Shown: one piece after another, positions 38,753-48,742 of the stretch
How positions within the stretch are numbered: position 1 is the first letter of the stretch
Layout: every line of letters starts with the position of its first letter
Source: Streptomyces sp. NBC_01571
GTDB taxonomy: Bacteria > Actinomycetota > Actinomycetes > Streptomycetales > Streptomycetaceae
DNA: 64,000 nt
Assembly: GCF_026339875.1 (NCBI RefSeq)
Contig: NZ_JAPEPZ010000001.1
Span: 6,510,001 to 6,574,000 of the forward strand
Direction: 5' to 3'
The notes under the pieces: model-generated
Seen by the model: only the letters and a program-made list of their open reading frames with translations
Database searches by the model: none
What the model was told of the DNA's origin: nothing
Position numbers and translations under genes: made by a program

Positions 38753-39573
38753 CAGAAGAACCTCGGATCGTCGAAGGCGCCGGACGCGACCAGGAACACA
38801 TAGAAGTCGGCGAGCGCCACACTCACCAACGACGCCCAGGCGAGCAGCATGTGACGGGCGTTCAGCTTTCCGACCCACTGCCACATCCGGTACCGCACGG
38901 GATGCCTGGAGAAATGTTTGAGCTTTCCGCCGACGATGTGCCGGCAGGAGTGGCAGGAGAGGGTGTACGCCCAGATCAGCGTGATGTTGAGCAGGAAGAC
39001 CAGGGTGCCCAGGCCCATGTGACCCCAGTGGTGGTGCTCGTCGCGGAAGGAGAGCACGGTGTCGTACGTGAGGGTGCCGGCGACGAGGATCGCGGCGTAG
39101 AAGAAGTACCGGTGGATGTTCTGGAGGATCAGCGGGAAGCGGGTCTCGCCGGTGTACTTCTTGTGCGGCTCCGCCACCGCGCAGGCCGGGGGAGAAGCCC
39201 AGAAGCCCCGGTAGTAGGCCTTGCGGTAGTAGTAGCAGGTCAGCCGGAAGCCCAGCGGGAAGACCAGGATGATGATCGCGGGGGAGATGCCCCACCAACT
39301 GCCGAACAGGTCCGCGTTCGGCCCCGCGTCCATGGTCCGGCAGCGTTCCGCCAGGCACGGCGAGTAGAACGGCGAGACGTACGGCGCCGCGTAGTAGTCC
39401 GTGTCCGCGAAGGCCCGCCAGGTCGAGTACACGATGAAGGCCAGCAGCCCGGCCGCGGTCGCGGCGGGTGCCAGCCACCAGCGGTCGGTGCGCAGATGCG
39501 GGGCGGCGATCGCGGCGCGCGTACCGGTCCGTACGCCGCCGCTGTTCGGATGGGGTTCCGTACCAGTGGCCAA
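38752..39573 (-). CDS. sdhC: Succinate dehydrogenase membrane anchor, Sdh1 type
   Basis: 273 residues from TTG 39573, chosen because GGAGAG lies 8 nt upstream and no ATG/GTG fits. About five membrane helices (roughly 35-52, 93-113, 150-172, 187-206, 240-263), with conserved His near helix ends (QNIHRYFFYA, RDEHHHWGHM, LNARHMLLAW) as haem candidates. After helix 4 comes CHSCRH (207-212): two Cys and two His, a candidate ligand set for the membrane-embedded Rieske-type cluster I recall being reported in mycobacterial Sdh1. There is no separate sdhD. The subunit passes electrons to menaquinone. Confidence 0.93.
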   Translation of the reverse strand: MATGTEPHPNSGGVRTGTRAAIAAPHLRTDRWWLAPAATAAGLLAFIVYSTWRAFADTDYYAAPYVSPFYSPCLAERCRTMDAGPNADLFGSWWGISPAIIILVFPLGFRLTCYYYRKAYYRGFWASPPACAVAEPHKKYTGETRFPLILQNIHRYFFYAAILVAGTLTYDTVLSFRDEHHHWGHMGLGTLVFLLNITLIWAYTLSCHSCRHIVGGKLKHFSRHPVRYRMWQWVGKLNARHMLLAWASLVSVALADFYVFLVASGAFDDPRFF

Positions 39574-39593
39574 CTTATGACTCTCCGGTCGGG

Positions 39594-39881
39594 TCAGGGG
39601 GCGTGCCGGTCCCGGGCGCCGAGACCTTCGTCGTCCGAGTCCGTCCACAGGGAGTTGTCGTACGGGGTGTCGGGGATGGAGACGAGGTCGGGGCGCAGGG
39701 GTTTCGCGAGCCCGGGTGCGGATTCGCGCAGCAGCGCGACGCTTTCCCGCAGGTGGTCGGCGTCGGCGCGGACGCGGCGCATGTCGAGGCCGCCGCCGAT
39801 CTGCTGCTCCAGGCGTCCCATCGACCTCAGCAGGTCGTCGAGACAACGCTGGACGGACGTCAGTTCATCGTGCACGGACAT
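39594..39881 (-). CDS. Conserved 95-aa protein leading the sdh operon
   Basis: 95 residues, no signal peptide. The N-terminal 55 residues look helical and coiled (VHDELTSVQRCLDDLLRSMG, MRRVRADADHLRESVALL); the C-terminus is acidic and Pro-rich (SIPDTPYDNSLWTDSDDEG). It ends 20 bp before sdhC, so is almost surely cotranscribed. No known function; a small soluble partner of the dehydrogenase is an inference from position only. Confidence 0.75.
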   Translation of the reverse strand: MSVHDELTSVQRCLDDLLRSMGRLEQQIGGGLDMRRVRADADHLRESVALLRESAPGLAKPLRPDLVSIPDTPYDNSLWTDSDDEGLGARDRHAP

Positions 39882-40232
39882 GACTTGCCCTCACTTCCAC
39901 GGGCTCGGTGGCCCAAGGCGGCAACGTTCATGCGCCTGCGAGTGTTGCGCGTCACATGAGCCCCTGTGAAGGCGTATGCACGGATTCCCGGATCGAACCT
40001 TTGCGAGCGCGCCCCCGCACGCTCCGAACGCGCCGGGCTTGCCGGGGTGCCGGTCCACTGCCGTGATCCACCGGTTCGGCTCCACCCCGAATCCGCAGAC
40101 CATGCCGTGCCCCCGTCCCCGGACCACCTCCGGCCCGGCCAGTCCGGTACCTCCGGCTCCCGCCCGTCCGGTACCGCCGACCCCCGCCCGTACCGAATTC
40201 TCGGACCCCGGCCGCCCCGGATCCTCGGACCT

Positions 40233-40287
40233 CGCCCGCACGATCCAGTCCGTCCGGCGCTTGAGGACGAGCCCTTGGGGCGAGGGG
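40233..40287 (+). repeat. CGTCCGGCGCTTGAGGACGA repeat, copy 1
   Basis: The core CGTCCGGCGCTTGAGGACGA (40251-40270) is flanked by CGCCCGCACGATCCAGTC and a GCCC/GGGC-type hairpin (GCCCTTGGGGCGAGGGG). This element is common between genes in many Streptomyces genomes as I remember. Confidence 0.85.
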
Positions 40288-40354
40288 CCCCGCCCTGCTC
40301 CGGCCGGTTCCCCGGCCGTTCCTCCGGTTCCCCGGGGCCTCGCCCCGCCCGGTG

Positions 40355-40527
40355 CCCTCGGGCCTCGCCCTTCCCGGTTCTGTGGGCCCCGCCCCGCTCG
40401 TGCCGCCGGGCCCGCCCGCACCATTTAGCCCGTCCGGCGCTTGAGGACGAGCCCTTCGGGCGAGGGGGCCCCGCCCGGTTCCCCGGCCCCGCTCCTCGGG
40501 TCCCTCGGGCCTCGCCCTTCCCGGTTC
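40355..40527 (+). repeat. Repeated 26-mer between the interspersed repeats
   Basis: An identical 26-mer beginning CCCTCGGGCCTCGCCC occurs at 40355-40380 and 40502-40527, so larger composite units have been duplicated here. Confidence 0.8.
40413..40468 (+). repeat. CGTCCGGCGCTTGAGGACGA repeat, copy 2
   Basis: Core at 40431-40450. The downstream GCCCTTCGGGC is a perfect small hairpin. Confidence 0.85.
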
Positions 40528-40550
40528 CGGACCCCTGTGTCCCCGGGCCA

Positions 40551-40606
40551 GCCCGCACGATCCAGCCCGTCCGGCGCTTGAGGACGAGCCCTTCGGGCGA
40601 GGGGGG
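40551..40606 (+). repeat. CGTCCGGCGCTTGAGGACGA repeat, copy 3
   Basis: Core at 40568-40587, with the same flank GCCCGCACGATCCAG as copy 1 and the hairpin of copy 2. Confidence 0.85.
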
Positions 40607-40767
40607 CGGGGGCACAGCTCCGTGAGGAGGGGGCACGCACGGGAGGCGCAGGGGGCCGCGAACCCGCCGGAAGGCACCCGCTCATTGCGCCGCACGGGTG
40701 GTCTTCCGCACGCCCCCGCCGTGTCGGCGCCCCCACGCACTCCCCCTCCCGTTCAGTGGGCGCATAC

Positions 40768-40805
40768 ATCTGATCAACCGCATATCCGACCAAAAATGAT
40801 CAGAT
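40768..40805 (+). promoter_or_regulatory. Inverted repeat before the orphan binding-protein gene
   Basis: ATCTGATCA (40768-40776) and TGATCAGAT (40797-40805) are perfect inverted arms 20 nt apart in an unusually A/T-rich stretch, 28 bp before the start codon. Candidate operator or promoter region. Confidence 0.5.
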
Positions 40806-40833
40806 CCGGCCTGTTCCCCCACCGGAGGTTGCA

Positions 40834-43116
40834 GTGATGTCCCACGACGGCGTCGGACTGCGCGCGGTGATGCGCTCGGTCGCGTTCCTGACCGCGGGCG
40901 CACTCGCGGTGCCCGTCCTGACCGCGTGCAGCGCGGACGACGAGGAGAGGACCAGCCCCGTCGCCGCGCAGGACATCGCGCCCGCGGGCCGCAACCTGGT
41001 CACGGACGGCGGAACCCTGCGATGGGCCGTCGACGCCGTCCCGGCAACCCTCAACACCTTCCAGGCCGACGCCGACGCCACGACCTCACGGGTCGCCGGC
41101 GCCGTGCTTCCCTCCCTGTACCGGCTCGACCGCAACGGCCGCCCACAGCTCAACCCCGACTACCTCGAATCGGCCAAGGTCGTCGACGAGGAGCCGAAGC
41201 AGGTCGTCCTCTACAAGCTCAACCAGCAGGCGGTCTGGAGCGACGGCCGCGAGATCGGCGCCGACGACTTCGCGGCCCAGTGGCGCGCCCTGTCCGGCAA
41301 GGACAGCGCGTACTGGACCGCCCGCAACGCGGGGTACGACCGCATCGAGAAGATCGAGCGCGGCAAGAACAACCTGGAGGTGCGCGTCACCTTCAGCCGC
41401 CCGTACGCCGACTGGAAGTCGCTGTTCTCGCCGCTGTACCCGAAGGGCGTCATGGGCGCCGCGGCCACCTTCAACGACGGAGCCCGCCGCAAGCTGAACG
41501 TCACTGCCGGCCCCTTCGCCCTGCAGAGCATCGACAGCAAGGCCGGCGAGATCCACCTCACCCGTAATCCCCGCTGGTGGGGCCGCCCCGCCAAGCTCTC
41601 GGAGATCGCGCTGGTCGCCGTCCCGCGCGACCAGCGCGCCACCGCCCTCGCCGCGAACAAGATCGACATGGCCGACGTCGATCCCGAGGAGGCCGGGCGG
41701 ATCACGCTCGCCGCCGCCGCCAAGGGCAGCGCCCCGCTGCAGGGCCCGACCACCCCGGGCAGCACGCTCAGCCCCGCACGGGCACTGCACTCCTGGGCCG
41801 TCGCACACGGCTCCGACACGGACGCCGCCCGCGACGAGGCCGGAGCCCGCGAGAAGGCGCGCCAGGCCGCCGCGCAGTACACCTCTGAGCAGAACAGCCT
41901 GAGTGGCTTCGTCGTCCGCAAGTCCCTCGAACCCGCGTACACCCAGCTCGCCCTGAACGGCTCCGAGGGCCCCCTCGCCGACGAACGCGTCCGCCGCGCC
42001 GTAGCCCGGGCCCTCAACCGCGACGAACTCGCGCAGGCCGTGCTCAAGCCGCTGGGCCTGCCCGCCGTACCGGTGGGCAGCCACCTCGCGCTCGCCGGCC
42101 AGCAGGCGTACGCCGACAACAGCGGCGCGCTCGGCGGCCAGGACACCAAGGAGGCGCAGGCGCTGCTCGTGGACGCCGGCTGGGTGCCCGGGGGGCCGGT
42201 GAAGGAGGAGAAGAAGGACAAGGAGAAGGAGAAGGGCAAGGCGGCCGGGTCCGAGGGCAAGAAGGCGGCCCCCGGTGCCGAGCCGGACTCCGACGACGGG
42301 AACTACAACGTCGGCGAGGACAACAAGCCGGCCGGGACCGACCGGGCGAAGGCGGACCCGGCTGATCAGCCCGAGCAGCCCGAGCAGCCCGAGCAGCGCG
42401 AGGAGCACGGGACGCAGCGCTCGGGCGAAAAATCGGCCACGCGGTTCGACGGCAAGCGGTACGCCCACCAGGACACCCGGCAGGGCGGGGCTCCCGGCGC
42501 CTACGCGCCCAAGGGCACGGCCGCCCCGGCGGGCGCGGCGTCCGGTGTGCTCGCCAAGGACGGCAAGCCGCTGACGCTCCGCTTCGTGCTGCCCTCCGGC
42601 CCCGGCTCGGAGACGCTGAGCACCGTCGCCGACCACATCTCGCGGATGCTGGAGCGCATCGGCATCCGTACGGAGACGACCAAGGTCGCGGGCGACAGCT
42701 ACTTCAAGGACCACATCGCCTCCGGTCAGTACGACCTGGCGCTGTACTCCTGGCCCGCCTCCGCCTTCCCGGCCACCGACGCCCGCCCGATCTTCGCGAA
42801 GCCGGTCCCGGCCGCCGACGGCTCCCTCTCCGTCGAGCAGAACTACACCCGGGTCGGCACCGACCAGGTGGACCAGCTGTTCGACCAGGCCATCGGCACG
42901 CTGGACGAGGACGAGGAGCGGGCCCTGGTCCGCAAGGCCGACGCCCGGATCTGGGCCGCAGCAGGATCGATTCCTCTCTACCAGCGTCCCCAGCTCACCG
43001 CCGTCCGCCCGAACCTCGCCAACGCCGGCTCCTTCGGATTCCAGACCCCTCTCTACGAGGACATGGGCTTCCTGAAGAAGGGCGCGAAGCCGTCGGCGAC
43101 TCCCAGCTCCCCCTGA
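40834..43116 (+). CDS. Family-5 peptide-binding lipoprotein with long charged insertion
   Basis: 760 residues. Signal peptide with lipobox ending VPVLTAC (Cys at about 32). The SBP family-5 core is clear: LRWAVDAVPATLNTFQAD, QAVWSDGREIGADDFAAQWR, YTQLALNGSEGPLADERVRR and the C-terminal ERALVRKADARIWAAAGSIP. Between about 452 and 570 lies a non-homologous, low-complexity stretch (KEEKKDKEKEKGKAAG, QPEQPEQPEQREEH). Family members are usually 530-600 residues, so this insert makes the excess. It has no transporter genes of its own; the cassettes 3 kb downstream may serve it. GGAGG lies upstream of GTG 40834 / ATG 40837. Confidence 0.9.
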   Translation: MMSHDGVGLRAVMRSVAFLTAGALAVPVLTACSADDEERTSPVAAQDIAPAGRNLVTDGGTLRWAVDAVPATLNTFQADADATTSRVAGAVLPSLYRLDRNGRPQLNPDYLESAKVVDEEPKQVVLYKLNQQAVWSDGREIGADDFAAQWRALSGKDSAYWTARNAGYDRIEKIERGKNNLEVRVTFSRPYADWKSLFSPLYPKGVMGAAATFNDGARRKLNVTAGPFALQSIDSKAGEIHLTRNPRWWGRPAKLSEIALVAVPRDQRATALAANKIDMADVDPEEAGRITLAAAAKGSAPLQGPTTPGSTLSPARALHSWAVAHGSDTDAARDEAGAREKARQAAAQYTSEQNSLSGFVVRKSLEPAYTQLALNGSEGPLADERVRRAVARALNRDELAQAVLKPLGLPAVPVGSHLALAGQQAYADNSGALGGQDTKEAQALLVDAGWVPGGPVKEEKKDKEKEKGKAAGSEGKKAAPGAEPDSDDGNYNVGEDNKPAGTDRAKADPADQPEQPEQPEQREEHGTQRSGEKSATRFDGKRYAHQDTRQGGAPGAYAPKGTAAPAGAASGVLAKDGKPLTLRFVLPSGPGSETLSTVADHISRMLERIGIRTETTKVAGDSYFKDHIASGQYDLALYSWPASAFPATDARPIFAKPVPAADGSLSVEQNYTRVGTDQVDQLFDQAIGTLDEDEERALVRKADARIWAAAGSIPLYQRPQLTAVRPNLANAGSFGFQTPLYEDMGFLKKGAKPSATPSSP

Positions 43117-43204
43117 GGGGGGTACGGGGCGCCGACGTCGAGCGGCTGCCCGCGCACCCGCGTATCCGCGGGTTTGCGCAGGGCCCCGCCGACCGCGCCC
43201 GCAA

Positions 43205-43242
43205 GCCGCCCCCGCCGGGCTCAAACCCCCGGCGGGGGCGGC
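43205..43242 (+). terminator. Terminator of the orphan binding-protein gene
   Basis: Perfect 15-bp inverted repeat (43205-43219 with 43228-43242) about 90 bp after the stop codon. Confidence 0.8.
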
Positions 43243-43345
43243 CTCCGTCAGGGCCACGTACCATGGGGTAAGGCCGTGGCGTGTTCAGCCCGGCAGGCCC
43301 CGCGCTGCGGAGGCCGTCCACTCACTCCGGGAGAAGCGCCTCAAT

Positions 43346-45253
<1,908 letters not shown>

Positions 45254-45312
45254 TTCGCCGTGCGGTGACGGCCGGCCCGCGGTCCGCCAGGACCGCGTCC
45301 GCCGGCCCACCG

Positions 45313-45352
45313 AGCCAGGGTGCCCCCGTCACGGGGGCACCCTGGCTTTTTT
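45313..45352 (+). terminator. Intrinsic terminator with T tract after typA
   Basis: Perfect 14-bp stem (45314-45327 with 45333-45346), 5-nt loop, followed by six T (45347-45352). A classical Rho-independent terminator, rare in such G+C-rich DNA. Confidence 0.93.
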
Positions 45353-46042
45353 GCTGGCCCTGGTCCAGGAGGTGGCCGGGAGGGGGCGAACGGGGCGCGT
45401 GGGAGCCCGACCGCCGCCCCTTACCGCGATGTGCTCGGAAACGGTAGGGAAAACCCTCGAAGCACAGGGGGAGACCCCATCGGTTGGCCGATTCCCACTA
45501 CTCTGCTGACCGGACAGGTCATTGCTTCGGCCGGATGGCGCGACGTCGTCCGCGAGTCGTGTCGCGGCGTGGCGCGTGTGCGCGCTTGATCGTCGAACGG
45601 CCTTGGCGCGGGCACTCGTTGCGTCGCGCAACGGGCCGCTGCCCCGCAGGTTTCCCGGTGCGAGGGCACGCCAAGGGCGCCCCTGCATGGCGACAACGAT
45701 AGTCGCAACTGAATTTCTTGCCCCTTGCGTCCGGAATACGGACAGCCACAACCGATAGATGTGTAACAAGTCCGTTTCGCAGGGATCTTTCGTGAAACCC
45801 TTTGTCCGGATTTTGGAAGATGTGAGCGTCAGGTGTGATCGAACCGAGACCTTGTGAGTGTGGTTCGGGCACTGACCCATGGCAGATAGTTAGGCGCGTA
45901 GAGCTCGGATCAACGGGTCATGCGCTGCTGGTGGCGCCGACTCACGAGCGCGGGGGCACTTGACCGTTTCAGGCGCCGGTGACGGTGATGTGTCATGTGC
46001 CCTTCCAAGTGGTGAACCAATGGACTCATGAGGAGGAGCCCC
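45353..46042. other. Long regulatory region before the first peptide-transport cassette
   Basis: About 690 bp without a supported gene. The right half is less G+C-rich than its surroundings and holds small inverted repeats such as GTCCG-GAATA-CGGAC (about 45728-45742) and GTTTC/GAAAC arms around 45774-45795. A promoter with GTTCGG and GATAGT (near 45864 and 45885) is possible. The length suggests complex control of the operon. Confidence 0.5.
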
Positions 46043-47665
46043 ATGCGTGGTGCCAAGAGCGCCAAGTGGGTTGCGATAGCCGCAGTTGTGGCGCTGGGTG
46101 CGACGGCCTGTGGCGGTGGCGGGGGCGACAGCAGCTCGGGCAGCGGCAAGGGCAACGGCGTCGTGTCGGTGGAGATCGGCGAACCGCAGAACTCGCTGGT
46201 TCCCTCCAACACGTACGAGACCGAGGGCGGCCAGGTCATCAACGCCCTCTTCACGGGTCTGACCAAGCTTGACGCCAGCAACAAGGTCGTCAACGCCATG
46301 GCTGAGTCGATCGAGACCAAGGACAACAAGGTCTGGACGATCAAGCTGAAGTCGGGTTACACGTTCCACAACGGCGAGAAGGTGACGGCCCAGTCCTTCA
46401 TCGACGCGTGGAACTACGGCGCGAACCAGACCAACGCGCAGCAGACCAACCCGCTGTTCAGCCACATCGCGGGCTACAGCGACCTGAACCCGGGCGAGGG
46501 CAAGAAGCCGACGACCGACAAGCTGTCGGGTCTGAAGGCCGTCGACGACAGCACGCTCCAGGTCACTCTGAGCGGCGCGTTCTCGGCGTTCCCGTCGCAG
46601 CTGTCCTTCACGGCGTTCGTTCCGCTGCCCAAGGCGTTCTTCAAGGACCCGAAGGGCTTCGGCGAGGCCCCGATCGGCAACGGCCCCTTCGAGATGAAGG
46701 GCAAGTTCAAGCACAACGAGCAGATCGACACCACGAAGTACGACAAGTACCCGGACGCCTCGAAGATCGAGGTCAAGGGTGTCAACTTCAAGATCTACTC
46801 GAACCCGGACACCGCCTACAAGGACCTCGTCGCCGGCAACCTCGACAGCCTGCTGACGATCCCGACCTCGGGCCTGCCGACGTACAAGAAGGACCTGCCG
46901 AACCGCACGATCGACGAGGCCGACTCGGCCGTCGGTTACATCGGCTTCCCGATCAAGTACAACAAGGCGTTCCAGAACGCCGACCTGCGCAAGGCCATCT
47001 CCATGGCCATCGACCGGCAGACGATCGCCGACAAGGTCTTCCTCGGGGCCCGTACGCCCGCGGACGACTACATCAGCCCGATCATCGACGGTTACCGCAA
47101 GGGCGCCTGCGGTGACGCCTGCACCCTGAACGTGGCCAAGGCCAAGGAGCTCTACAAGCAGAGTGGCGGGCTGCCGGGCAACAAGCTGGAGCTCGGCTAC
47201 AACGCCGACGGCGGCCACAAGGAGTGGATCGAGGCGGTCGCCAACCAGCTCCAGCAGAACCTGGGCCTGAAGGTGACGGCCAAGCCGTTCGAGCAGTTCC
47301 AGACCATCCTCAACGACCTGGACGCCAAGAAGTACCAGGGCGCCTTCCGTATGGCGTGGAGCATGGACTACCCGGACGCCGAGGACTACCTCCGCCCGGT
47401 CTTCTCGAAGGAAGCCATCGCCAACGGCTCGAACTACTCGGGTTACGTCAACGAGGACTTCGAGAAGCTCCTCGTCAAGGGCGACCAGGCTCCGACCCAC
47501 GAGGAAGCGGTCAAGAACTACCAGCAGGCCGACGACGTCCTTCTGAAGGACATGCCCTACATCCCGGTGTACTTCTACACCCTGAACGCGGGCTTCAGCG
47601 ACAAGATCAAGTCGATGAAGGTCGCCGGCCACCAGATCCTGTGGGACACGGTCAAGCTCAGCTGA
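46043..47665 (+). CDS. Peptide-binding lipoprotein, cassette 1
   Basis: 540 residues; SBP family 5. Signal peptide with Cys at the lipobox end (AAVVALGATAC then Gly-rich linker), then ESIETKDNKVWTIKLKSGYT, GEKVTAQSFIDAWNYGANQT, PIGNGPFEMKGKF and SMAIDRQTIADKVF. It captures oligopeptides outside and hands them to the permeases encoded next. The ATG at 46043 follows AGGAGGAG by 4 nt; an in-frame ATG at 46028 precedes this ribosome site and is unlikely. The gap to the next gene holds a stable hairpin. Confidence 0.95.
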   Translation: MRGAKSAKWVAIAAVVALGATACGGGGGDSSSGSGKGNGVVSVEIGEPQNSLVPSNTYETEGGQVINALFTGLTKLDASNKVVNAMAESIETKDNKVWTIKLKSGYTFHNGEKVTAQSFIDAWNYGANQTNAQQTNPLFSHIAGYSDLNPGEGKKPTTDKLSGLKAVDDSTLQVTLSGAFSAFPSQLSFTAFVPLPKAFFKDPKGFGEAPIGNGPFEMKGKFKHNEQIDTTKYDKYPDASKIEVKGVNFKIYSNPDTAYKDLVAGNLDSLLTIPTSGLPTYKKDLPNRTIDEADSAVGYIGFPIKYNKAFQNADLRKAISMAIDRQTIADKVFLGARTPADDYISPIIDGYRKGACGDACTLNVAKAKELYKQSGGLPGNKLELGYNADGGHKEWIEAVANQLQQNLGLKVTAKPFEQFQTILNDLDAKKYQGAFRMAWSMDYPDAEDYLRPVFSKEAIANGSNYSGYVNEDFEKLLVKGDQAPTHEEAVKNYQQADDVLLKDMPYIPVYFYTLNAGFSDKIKSMKVAGHQILWDTVKLS

Positions 47666-47697
47666 GCCGTATCTGAGCAGGTCCGACACACGGACAG

Positions 47698-47741
47698 GGG
47701 GTGAGCAGGGGAGGAGCTCAAAGCCTTCCCCTGCTCACCCC
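47698..47741 (+). terminator. Intra-operon hairpin after the first binding-protein gene
   Basis: 15-bp stem (47698-47712 with 47727-47741) between the binding-protein and permease genes of one operon. Such hairpins usually stop most transcripts or protect the upstream mRNA, so that the binding protein is made in excess. Confidence 0.7.
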
Positions 47742-47815
47742 TTCTGCCGTCTTCCGTCCGACAGTGCCGCCGCCCCGGCCACCGGGCGGGTTGAGCACCC
47801 CCCTCTGGAGTACCC

Positions 47816-48742
47816 ATGGGCCGATACGTCGTGCGCCGCCTCCTGCAGGTGATCCCTGTGGTGATAGGCGTCACGTTCATCATCTTCTGCTTGGTCTTCG
47901 CGTTGCCCGGCGACCCGATCCAGGCACTGGCCGGCGACAAGCGCGCCGACCCCAACATCGCGGCGATCCTCCGCGCGCATTACCACCTGAACGAACCGCT
48001 GTACCAGCAGTACTGGCACTACATCAGCGGCGTCTTCACCGGTGACCTCGGTGAGACGTACAACGGACGTGCCATCTCCGACATCGTGTCCGAGCGGTTC
48101 CCGGTCACCCTGAAGCTGGGCCTGACCGCCTTCGCCATCGAGGCCGTCATCGGCGTCGTCGCGGGCATCCTCTCCGCTCTGAAGCGGGGCAAGTTCCTCG
48201 ACAACGTGGTGCTGGTCGCGACCCTCGTACTGATCTCGATCCCGGTCTTCGTGTTCGGTAGCGTGCTCCAGCTCGAGTTCGGCATGAACCTCAAGCTCAC
48301 CCCGGTCGCCGGCATCGAGAAGGGCTGGCCGCAGAGCTACATCCTTCCGGCCGTCGTGCTCGCCGCGACCTCCATGGCGTACATCGCGCGACTGGTGCGG
48401 TCGAGCATGACGGAGTCGATCCGTGCCGACTACGTCCGTACCGCGATCGCGAAGGGTCTGCCCCGGCGCCGCGTCATCGGCGTGCACGCCCTGCGCAACT
48501 CCATGATTCCGGTCGTCACCTTCCTGGGCTTCGACCTCGGCGCCCTCATGGGCGGCGCCATCATCACCGAGCGCGTGTTCAACATGCCCGGTCTCGGTGG
48601 CCAGCTGGCTCAGTCCTTGTATCTGCGCGAGCGACCCGTCGTGGTCGGCCTGGTGACCCTGCTGGTGCTGATCTACCTGGTCGCCAACCTCGTCGTAGAC
48701 CTGATGTACGCCGTGCTCGACCCGAGGATCCGTTATGAGTGA
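47816..48742 (+). CDS. Peptide ABC transporter permease (DppB/OppB type), cassette 1
   Basis: 308 residues, six membrane helices, first permease. The N-terminal YVVRRLLQVIPVVIGVTFII and the ATPase-contact EAA region YVRTAIAKGLPRRRVIGVHA are typical. It ends LVVDLMYAVLDPRIRYE as OppB proteins do. GGAG lies 6 nt before the ATG. It overlaps the next gene by 8 bp (ATGAGTGA). Confidence 0.95.
   Translation: MGRYVVRRLLQVIPVVIGVTFIIFCLVFALPGDPIQALAGDKRADPNIAAILRAHYHLNEPLYQQYWHYISGVFTGDLGETYNGRAISDIVSERFPVTLKLGLTAFAIEAVIGVVAGILSALKRGKFLDNVVLVATLVLISIPVFVFGSVLQLEFGMNLKLTPVAGIEKGWPQSYILPAVVLAATSMAYIARLVRSSMTESIRADYVRTAIAKGLPRRRVIGVHALRNSMIPVVTFLGFDLGALMGGAIITERVFNMPGLGGQLAQSLYLRERPVVVGLVTLLVLIYLVANLVVDLMYAVLDPRIRYE

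Larger units (their letters stand above)
39882..40833. other. Long intergenic region with Streptomyces interspersed repeats
   Basis: About 950 bp without a supported gene. It contains three copies of a G+C-rich repeat (40233-40287, 40413-40468, 40551-40606), a repeated 26-mer, and near its right end a 9-bp inverted repeat before the next gene. Confidence 0.7.

Noticed and set aside
40233..40606. CRISPR array
   Set aside because: Repeats are long, G+C-rich, unevenly spaced, with similar rather than unique sequence between them, and no cas genes are near.
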